Source: Amycolatopsis taiwanensis DSM 45107 (GTDB lineage Bacteria > Actinomycetota > Actinomycetes > Mycobacteriales > Pseudonocardiaceae). Taken from it: 37,206 bases of DNA. Location: contig NZ_JAFB01000024.1 in the NCBI RefSeq assembly GCF_000519205.1, positions 158,659 to 195,864 of the forward strand. The letters run 5' to 3'. Both the position numbers and the translations under genes were made by a program. Shown piece after piece: positions 31,636 to 37,206 of the stretch (positions are counted from its first letter, which is position 1; each line of letters begins with the position of its first letter). The notes beneath the pieces were generated by a model that saw only the letters and a list, made by a program, of their open reading frames with translations, did no database searches and was not told the origin of the DNA.

Positions 31636-32435
31636 TGACGCGGGAACTCATCCCCACCGACCGGCCGCCGGAGCCGGCCGGCCGCAAGGTCGCGGACTTC
31701 CGGCCGTCTTTGGTGCTCGGCGAGCATTCGCTGTGCCCCGGCTGCGGCGAGCCGGTGGCGCTGCGGATCCTGCTGGAAACGTTGCAGGAACTGGATCTCG
31801 TGCGAAAGTCGATCGGAGTGGTCGGACACGGCTGCTACGGCAGTTTCGTGCGGATCATGGACGTGGAGGTGCTGCAGTGCCTGCACGGCAGGGCGCCGTC
31901 CTGCGCCACCGGCATCAAGCGCATGCGCCCGGACGTCGGGGTGTTCACGTTGCAGGGTGACGGCGACATGGTCAACGAGGGTCTGCAGGAAGTGATCCAT
32001 ACCGCCGCACGGGGCGAGAACGTGACGTGCATCCTGCTCAACAACGGCGTCTTCGGCGACACTGGCGGCCAGCAGACCGCGACCACCGTACTCGGCCAGC
32101 GCACCAAGACCAGCATCGAAGGGCGCGATGCGCGCCAGCACGGGCATCCGATCGCGGTCGCGGACATCGTCGCGAGCCTTGACGGAGTCGCCTACGTGGC
32201 GCGAGGAGCGGTCGGCACCGCCGGCAGCGTCATGCGCACCAAGAAGATGATCCGCACCGCGTTCGAGGCCCAGCTGGCGGGGGAGGGGTTCAGCCTGGTC
32301 GAGATTCTCACCATGTGCCCCACCGGCTGGTTCGTCGGTGCGCCGCAGGGACCCGACTACATGGCCGAGGCGATGGAGCGGGTCTACCCGCTCGGCGACC
32401 TCCGTTCCCGGCCGCTCCGGCGAGGTGATGACTGA
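31635..32435 (+). CDS. 2-oxoacid:ferredoxin oxidoreductase, beta subunit
   Basis: 266 residues. CPGCGEP (C34, C37) and a further cysteine near C67 and C82 fit the cluster-binding pattern of beta subunits; GDGD at 108-111 with VNEGLQEVIHTAARGENVTCILLNNGVFGDTGGQ is the thiamine-diphosphate/Mg motif. It catalyses decarboxylation with electron transfer to the cluster. ATG 31635 has AAGGAGGA about 7 nt upstream and overlaps the alpha stop (TAATG); its own stop overlaps the ferredoxin start. Confidence 0.88.
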   Translation: MTRELIPTDRPPEPAGRKVADFRPSLVLGEHSLCPGCGEPVALRILLETLQELDLVRKSIGVVGHGCYGSFVRIMDVEVLQCLHGRAPSCATGIKRMRPDVGVFTLQGDGDMVNEGLQEVIHTAARGENVTCILLNNGVFGDTGGQQTATTVLGQRTKTSIEGRDARQHGHPIAVADIVASLDGVAYVARGAVGTAGSVMRTKKMIRTAFEAQLAGEGFSLVEILTMCPTGWFVGAPQGPDYMAEAMERVYPLGDLRSRPLRRGDD

Positions 32436-32653
32436 TGGCGGCCCGCGGCACCCTGGTGATCGACACCGAGCGCTGCAAGGGATGCGAGCTGTGCATCGCG
32501 GCCTGCCCGCCAGGCGTGTTGACGATGTCCGGCGAGGTGAACGAGACCGGTTACCGCTACCCGGAACTCCACGACGGCTGCACCGGATGCACCGCATGCC
32601 AGATCGTCTGCCCCGACGCCGTCTTCGCCGTCTACCGGTTCGACCAAACCTAG
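32435..32653 (+). CDS. 2[4Fe-4S] ferredoxin, delta subunit of the oxidoreductase
   Basis: 72 residues with two full CxxCxxCxxxCP motifs: C14, C17, C20, C24 (CKGCELCIAACP) and C49, C52, C55, C59 (CTGCTACQIVCP). It passes electrons from the beta subunit to an external ferredoxin. The position as last gene of the operon fits a VorD/PorD-type delta subunit. It is followed by two 21-bp repeats. Confidence 0.88.
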   Translation: MAARGTLVIDTERCKGCELCIAACPPGVLTMSGEVNETGYRYPELHDGCTGCTACQIVCPDAVFAVYRFDQT

Positions 32654-32705
32654 AACTCAGCTGCCTGAACCGGGAACATGGCATCCTGAACCGAGAACTC
32701 GGGCG
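32652..32705. repeat. Two 21-bp repeat units behind the ferredoxin gene
   Basis: CCTGAACCGGGAACATGGCAT and CCTGAACCGAGAACTCGGGCG (written here as adjoining 21-bp units, 32664-32705) follow a partial unit GAACTCAG. They belong to the same family as the array at 12756-13138 and again lie directly downstream of a stop codon. Confidence 0.75.
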
Positions 32706-33049
32706 CGACGAAAGCCGACCTACCCCGAACGGGTCTATCCATATGGGACTTTTTGCCCTAGGCGGTCAGATCGCCCAGGCCTAAGGTGGGCTTCGACTTG
32801 CAGGGCAGAACCCTCAGGTCTTTGCGTGGTCGGCGTCGCCGCCGTCAACGCAGCTACAGTCTGCCAACTGACGTCGACCCCGCCCGGGCGATGTGAACTG
32901 TTGCTCGCCACACATACCCCATGCGCTGGTCATGGTCACTGCTGAATTATGGCCAGTGCGTCCGCTCTCGGACCGGACGGGGCCATACGTGCGCAGAGCC
33001 AAATCAGGCGTGGGTATCTGACCGCATCCGGTCACCGAAGTAGGTTGCC
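32706..33049. other. Intergenic region upstream of the secreted protein
   Basis: No gene is seen. GC content looks lower than in the steroid block (for example GGACTTTTTGCCCTAGG near 32744). The stretch probably holds the promoter of the secreted-protein gene, but no convincing -35/-10 pair or hairpin terminator stands out. Confidence 0.4.
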
Positions 33050-33556
33050 ATGCGTAAGAGACTCACCGCGCTCTGTGTCGGCGCGATCCTCGCAGTTGCT
33101 TTCTCTGTAGCCGGCTTCGTCCCGGCCTCGGCGGCGACCGCTCACAACGGTTTCCCTGATCGCCAAAGCAGCACACTATTGCTGTCGGCAGCGCACGCGA
33201 GTGCCGCTAGCAGCCAGGCCACCGAGCGGGTTGCAAGCACACCCAAGGGGGGCGGCTTTGGTGGGGATTGCACGACGTACCTCAGTCCCAACCTGACCCC
33301 ATGTGGTACGGGAACGAGCCTGACAGTCGCTCCAGGCGAGGGACTGTACGTGTCCATCATTCCACCGATGCTCTCCACCTCGGCCACGGCTTGTTCCGAC
33401 CCGGGGGGCGCCATCTGCGCGACCATCGGCCAGAACCAAACCGGCCAAGATTTCAACTTAGGCTTCAACAACGGCAGTCAGGATATCCCTGTCACCACCA
33501 TTTACATGAGTTCTACGCAGGTGGAAACTCTTACTATTGCGGTACAAGCCTATTGA
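33050..33556 (+). CDS. Small secreted protein of unknown function
   Basis: 168 residues. A Sec signal peptide is clear: MRKRL, a hydrophobic core (TALCVGAILAVAFSVAGFV) and PASA|AT cleavage at about residue 28. The mature part of about 140 residues is rich in Ser, Thr, Gly and Asn, with four cysteines in two close pairs (GGDCTTYLSPNLTPCG and ACSDPGGAICATIG), suggesting two disulfides and a beta-rich fold. No lipobox or membrane anchor. I do not recognise a family. Codon use is less GC-biased than the neighbours, which hints at a different history. Confidence 0.72.
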   Translation: MRKRLTALCVGAILAVAFSVAGFVPASAATAHNGFPDRQSSTLLLSAAHASAASSQATERVASTPKGGGFGGDCTTYLSPNLTPCGTGTSLTVAPGEGLYVSIIPPMLSTSATACSDPGGAICATIGQNQTGQDFNLGFNNGSQDIPVTTIYMSSTQVETLTIAVQAY

Positions 33557-33711
33557 GACGATCTCAACGACTGAGGCTGCGCTGGCGACCTGACGTCACC
33601 TCACGGCCTTGCGCCAAAGCCCGGCCATCGCCTCGGCGGACGCGCGGGTGGCCGGGTGTCGCGAGCCGAGACGGCGTGTCGAACGGCAGTTTCCGGCCGG
33701 GCGACGACGGA

Positions 33712-35160
33712 TCAGGCCACCGGCACGGCTAACGATCGGTGGCGCACCACGGTCTGCCGAAGGTGGCTGTGCAGCGCCGTGGCTGCGGTGCGCAGGGTCA
33801 TGGGCATGCGTTCACAGGCCTCGGCGAACTCGGTGAGTGCCCGCGAATGGTCGTCGGCGTGTTCCTCTCCGAGGAGCGCGGCGAGCAGCGCGACCGCCTC
33901 GTCCGCGGGCAGCGCGTCGAGTTCGACGCGCGCCGCTCCGTCGACCGCGGTCAGTTCGTCGAGCGGGTAGCGGCTGGTGACGACGGTGAGGCAGGTCGAC
34001 GCGCCGGGCAGTAGCGGCCGAACCTGTTCCGCCGACGCGGCGTCGTCCAGGACCAGCAGCAGGCTTTTCTCCGCGGTGACCGATCGGAACAGCGCCCCGG
34101 CCTCGTCCGCATCGGACGCTATGTGGGGTTCCCCGAGCGAGCGGAGCACGCTGGCGAGTGCTCGTACCGGTGTGCTGGGTTCGTCCGAGGAGCCGTGGAG
34201 GTCCAGGAAGACCTGGCCGTCGGGGAACTCCTCGGCGATCTGGTGCGCCCACCGCGTCGCGAGCGCGGTCTTGCCACACCCGCGCGTGCCCGTGACCGTG
34301 ACAACCGTCGAAGCCGCCGTGGCGAGCAGCCCATCCAACTCGGCAAGCTGCCTTGCCCGCCCGCGAAAGGGCGTTACCATGCGCGGCAACTGAGCGGGCC
34401 GTGGGGCCACCCACGGAACGGCCGGAGTGCTCTCACCGAGCACATTGGACAGGGCTGCCTGTGCCCGCGGTCCCGGATGGACGCCGAGCTCGTCGCGGAG
34501 TTGCCTGCGCAGTTCGTGGTACGCGGCCAGCGCATCCGCGCGGCGACCCGCCATCGCGAGCGCTTCGATCCGGACCGCCTGCAGATCCTCGTCGAGCGGA
34601 TTCGTGCGGGCCGGTTCCTCGACGATCGCCAGCGCGGCGGCCGTCCTCCCGCTCTCCAGCAACAGCCGGCCATATTCGCCGATCACCTCGCGCCGGGTGC
34701 GTTCCAGCGCCGCGGCCGCCGCCGGATCGAGGAAGTCCGGCAGCGGGCCGCGCCACAGCCGGAGCGCTTCGGCCAGCGCCTCCACGCGCTTCTGCGGATC
34801 CACCTGCCGGGCAGCGACAAGCCGACCGAACTGTGCCGCGTCCGTGTCGCCTTCGAGTACGTAGCCGTCGGTGCCGCGGCCGATGCCGATCGCAGAGCCG
34901 GCGACGGTCTTCAACCATCCGCGCAGCCGGTGCACCGTGACGGCCAGCTTCGCCCCCCGGTCGCCGGGATCGCCGGGCCACACCTGCGCACGCAGCACGT
35001 CGTCGGGCACCGCCTGGCCCGACCGTGTGGCCAGCGCCGCAAGCAGCCGCGCGGCGACGGCAGAACTGGGGCGAAAGACCTCGTCACCCGCGCCGACCCC
35101 GACCGGACCCAGTACCAGCACCTGCCGTGCCGCGGCAGGTTCCCCGCCGATGGCTTCCAT
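33712..35160 (-). CDS. SARP/AfsR-type regulator with NB-ARC ATPase domain
   Basis: 482 residues. An OmpR-like winged helix at about 13-104, a bacterial transcriptional activation domain at about 107-243 (ELGVHPGPRAQAAL), then an NB-ARC domain with P-loop GTRGCGKT at 291-298 and LLLVLDD as Walker B. It stops soon after the ATPase core and lacks the TPR part of full AfsR. ATG 35160 has GGGAGG upstream. Such proteins usually activate secondary-metabolite genes; no such cluster is in the window, so its targets are probably elsewhere. A 9-bp inverted repeat precedes it. Confidence 0.82.
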   Translation of the reverse strand: MEAIGGEPAAARQVLVLGPVGVGAGDEVFRPSSAVAARLLAALATRSGQAVPDDVLRAQVWPGDPGDRGAKLAVTVHRLRGWLKTVAGSAIGIGRGTDGYVLEGDTDAAQFGRLVAARQVDPQKRVEALAEALRLWRGPLPDFLDPAAAAALERTRREVIGEYGRLLLESGRTAAALAIVEEPARTNPLDEDLQAVRIEALAMAGRRADALAAYHELRRQLRDELGVHPGPRAQAALSNVLGESTPAVPWVAPRPAQLPRMVTPFRGRARQLAELDGLLATAASTVVTVTGTRGCGKTALATRWAHQIAEEFPDGQVFLDLHGSSDEPSTPVRALASVLRSLGEPHIASDADEAGALFRSVTAEKSLLLVLDDAASAEQVRPLLPGASTCLTVVTSRYPLDELTAVDGAARVELDALPADEAVALLAALLGEEHADDHSRALTEFAEACERMPMTLRTAATALHSHLRQTVVRHRSLAVPVA

Positions 35161-35178
35161 CGTCCCTCCCGTCGCAGA

Positions 35179-35209
35179 GGTGTGACACTACCGTCTCTTC
35201 TGTCACACC
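35179..35209. promoter_or_regulatory. Perfect 9-bp inverted repeat upstream of the SARP gene
   Basis: GGTGTGACA (35179-35187) and TGTCACACC (35201-35209) are separated by 13 bp, so the centres are 22 bp apart, about two helical turns. It lies 19-49 bp before the SARP start. The form suits a dimeric repressor; SARP proteins usually bind direct repeats, so autoregulation is not implied. Confidence 0.55.
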
Positions 35210-35342
35210 ACGAGAGTCTGACGTTGTGCGGACCATTTTGGTTCTGTTCTTCCTCAGATTTTCAAGAGGGAACGCCAAGACCAGTCGGGTAAGCGAAGTT
35301 GGTCCGGTTCCACCGCTCCGGCTATGTCGATATCGTCGGCGG

Positions 35343-35753
35343 GTGGTCCAACCAAACTTCCGCGTGACCTCGGTCTCGATCGCGGCGCCCGACCCGCGCG
35401 CACTCGCCGCCTTCTACAGCAGACTCTTGGGTTGGGCCGTTACCTCGACGGAGCCGCCACGCGCGGGCTTTCCGCCTGAAGATGGCTGGGCGCAGATCCG
35501 CCCGCCCGCTAGTTCCACGGGCCCGGCCCTGAACTTCGAGTACGAAGCCGACTACGTGCCGCCGGTATGGCCGTCGGTTACGGGTGAGCAGCAGTTGCAG
35601 ACGCACCTCGACATCGCCGTCGACGACCTCGGCGCCGCCGTGGCCTGGGCACAACAAGCCGGTGCGACGCTCGCCGAATTCCAACCGCAAGACCGCGTCC
35701 GAGTCGTGTTCGACCCCGTCGGACACCCGTTCTGCCTGTTTCTGACCGAGTAG
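35343..35753 (+). CDS. VOC family (glyoxalase-like) protein
   Basis: 136 residues from GTG 35343. SVSIAAPDPRALAAFYSRLLGW and HLDIAVDDLGAAVAWAQQAGATL then VRVVFDPVGHPFCLFLTE show the paired beta-alpha-beta-beta-beta modules of the VOC fold. The frame is open further upstream without homology. Metal ligands and function cannot be assigned; many single-domain proteins of this type are of unknown role. It is divergent from the SARP gene. Confidence 0.72.
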   Translation: MVQPNFRVTSVSIAAPDPRALAAFYSRLLGWAVTSTEPPRAGFPPEDGWAQIRPPASSTGPALNFEYEADYVPPVWPSVTGEQQLQTHLDIAVDDLGAAVAWAQQAGATLAEFQPQDRVRVVFDPVGHPFCLFLTE

Positions 35754-36083
35754 CCCGCCCCGTCCAGCGCTATGAGGAGGGCGGTTCACGGTGACGGCCA
35801 TGGAAGCGGTGAAGATCATCGGAAGGGCACTCCTCGGTGTACGAGGGCACGGTGACAGCGGGAACTGGGGAGGCGCTTCCCGGCCGAAACGTGCTGCGTG
35901 TGGCGTGGAAAGGCTCGTCCTGTAACTGGTGTGTAGCCGGGGTCGGTGCCTGGAGGGTGTGGAAGGCGGTCGTAGTACTGATCGAGCCGGGTGGACAACA
36001 TGACCGCCGGTGAGGGAAGGGCCGCTGCTTCGTGCGTGCATGATGTCTTCGGTCAGGCTAGTTCCACCGCGCTGGGGTCCAGG
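35754..36083. other. Gap between VOC gene and reverse-transcriptase remnant
   Basis: No intact gene is seen. Because a group II-intron-type reverse transcriptase remnant follows on the same strand, this stretch may be the decayed 5' RNA part of that intron, but no domain V or boundary could be recognised. Confidence 0.3.
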
Positions 36084-36328
36084 ATGGACCCGGTTCGTGC
36101 TTTGCAGCATGCGCTGTACCGGCTGGCCAAGGCCGATCCGGGATGACGGTTCCACGGGTGGCGAGATGTATTGACGGAACCACTCTGGCCGATATCGAGG
36201 AGTACGGCCTTGGCCGGATTCTGGACGAAGTGGCTGAGGACCCGAGGAGTGGACGGTGGCGTCCGTTGCCGGCCCGGCGGGGCAAGCGGTGGGTGGTGGA
36301 GGAAGGGGCACTAGTGTCGCGTGTCTGA
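36084..36328 (+). pseudogene. Remnant of a group II intron-type reverse transcriptase (LtrA-like), N-terminal part
   Basis: Frame one reads MDPVRALQHALYRLAKADPG then stops (36084-36146). Frame two continues from 36143 with CIDGTTLADIEEYGLGRILDEVAEDPRSGRWRPLPARR. Both are standard N-terminal segments of intron-encoded reverse transcriptases, but about 20 residues between them are missing and the frame shifts. The coding similarity ends near 36290 before a TA at 36312 where the IS630 element begins. No catalytic YADD region remains. Confidence 0.65.
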
Positions 36329-36958
36329 GTTTTGTTTACGGTTGATCTTGGTGAGTAGTTCGTCGGCGGTTTTGGTCCAGGTGAAGGGTTTGGCTCGGTG
36401 GTTGTATGCGTCGATGAAGTCGCGGATGGTGTCTTCGAGGTCGTTGACGCTGGTGAAGGTGCCGCGTCGGATGGCTTGGCGGGTGATGATGCCGAAGAAG
36501 ATCTCGACCATGTTCAGCCAGGAACAGCTGGTGGGAGTGAAGTGCAGGGTGATGCGTTTGCTGCGGTCCAGCCATTTCTGCACGTCGGGGTGTTTGTGGG
36601 TGGCGTAGTTGTCGACCACGACGTGTAGTTTGACGCGTGGGTGGGCCTTGGCGACCTTCTTCAGGAAGGCCAGGAACTCAGTGTTGCTGTGCCGTGGATA
36701 GCAGGCGTCGGCGCTGATCCTGCCGGTGGCGACCTCCAATGCGGCGAACAGGGTTGTCGTTCCGTGGCGGACATAGTCGTGGGTCTGCCGCTCGGGCAGG
36801 CCTGGTCGCAGTGGCAATGCGAGCTGGGTTCGATCCAGGGCTTGGATCTGCGATTTCTCGTCAACGCTGACAACGACCGCGTTCGCTGGCGGGTTGAGAT
36901 ACAGGCCCACCACGTCGCGGATCTTGGGCTCGAGTTCCGGGTCGGTGGGGCGTGTCAT
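36311..36958 (-). pseudogene. IS630-family transposase, N-terminus missing
   Basis: The DDE domain is clear: VVVSVDEKSQIQALDRTQ, LPLRPGLPERQTHDYVRHGTTTLFAALEVATG, LHVVVDNYATHKHPDVQKWL and HFTPTSCSWLNMVEIFFG. Similarity starts around TDPELEPKIRDVVGLYLNPP; the N-terminal helix-turn-helix that should precede it is absent, and upstream DNA belongs to an IS256-type gene start. The element's 3' end adjoins a TA (36312-36313), the target dinucleotide of IS630/Tc1 elements, which also supplies the TAG stop. Confidence 0.8.
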
Positions 36959-37025
36959 GCCAACTGTGTAGGTCGGAGGTGATCCATGATCGACTGGCTG
37001 GTTAGCTGGTCGGAAGGGACACCGA

Positions 37026-37206
37026 GTGACTAAGGACACATCGTCTGGCGGGTCGTCGGCTCGTACGGATGAGGCGGCGGCGCGGCGGTTGGCGGAAGCT
37101 CTCTCGCCGGCGACGATCGATTCGTTGATCAAGGACGCGCAGGCGTCGGGCACACCGTTGGACGGCGCGGACGGTTTGCTCAACCAGATGACCAAGGCGG
37201 TCCTTG
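37026..37206 (+). CDS. IS256-family transposase, N-terminal part (continues past the window)
   Basis: GTG 37026 opens a frame to the end of the window: MTKDTSSGGSS, then RRLAEALSPATIDSLIKDAQ and ASGTPLDGADGLLNQMTKAVL, the typical N-terminus of IS256/mutator transposases before the EraLeaEMdhHLGY segment. The left end of the element probably lies near 36960, where the IS630 similarity stops, so this element appears inserted in the IS630 transposase gene. Confidence 0.72.
   Translation, partial: MTKDTSSGGSSARTDEAAARRLAEALSPATIDSLIKDAQASGTPLDGADGLLNQMTKAVL

Noticed and set aside
1..37206. tRNA, rRNA or known riboswitch classes
   Set aside because: No cloverleaf with a conserved T-loop, rRNA segment or known aptamer core was recognised by eye; a covariance search was not possible.

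Overview
High-GC actinomycete DNA, most likely from the Pseudonocardiaceae (an Amycolatopsis-like organism; this is inferred from protein style and repeat types, since no rRNA is present). Most of the window is a steroid-catabolism locus, followed by a small accessory region and a mobile-element graveyard at the right end.

Block 1 (1-9689) is the rings C/D (HIP-CoA, methylhexahydroindanedione propionate) module known from the KstR2 regulon of mycobacteria and rhodococci. It holds ipdA (5' end outside the window), ipdB, ipdF and ipdE1/fadE30 on the minus strand, then fadD3, an enoyl-CoA hydratase and three acyl-CoA dehydrogenases (fadE31/32/33-like) in a tightly overlapping plus-strand operon. 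A KstR2-type operator lies between ipdE1 and fadD3.

Block 2 (9686-32653) is a mosaic of divergent operons for steroid nucleus degradation. It has two SDRs, an Old Yellow Enzyme, hsaC and hsaA, a KstR-like TetR, two HsaD-type hydrolases, hsaB, an IclR regulator, a textbook ketosteroid isomerase, a BaiE-like SnoaL dehydratase, two acyl-CoA synthetases, a zinc alcohol dehydrogenase, a KstD-type flavoprotein, another SDR and a four-subunit 2-oxoacid:ferredoxin oxidoreductase. KSI plus the BaiE-like protein plus OYE suggests oxygenated steroids such as bile acids as substrate (inference). hsaEFG, kshAB, echA20, ipdC, fadA6 and kstR2 are not in the window. An orphan NDP-sugar dehydratase and two gene fragments interrupt this block (19.9-21.7 kb).

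The strongest new signal is a 15-bp palindrome, TCCCGNTSANCGGGA, found eight times, only in the intergenic regions of block 2. In six of them a TAnnnT -10-like hexamer begins 30-32 bp from the palindrome edge, and three promoters of this layout would start transcription at the start codon (leaderless hsaB, KSI and the oxidoreductase gamma subunit). The geometry fits an activator of the IclR family, and an IclR gene lies in the block with a copy upstream. A second signal is a 60-bp element that supplies the start codon at two coupled gene junctions of block 1 (ipdA/ipdB, where it is tandemly duplicated, and ipdE1/ipdF), with a compensatory base-pair change in its first stem.

The right end (32.7-37.2 kb) holds 21-bp repeats, a small secreted protein, a SARP-type regulator with an inverted repeat upstream, a VOC protein, a decayed group II-intron-type reverse transcriptase, an IS630 transposase cut at its N-terminus, and the beginning of an IS256-family transposase.
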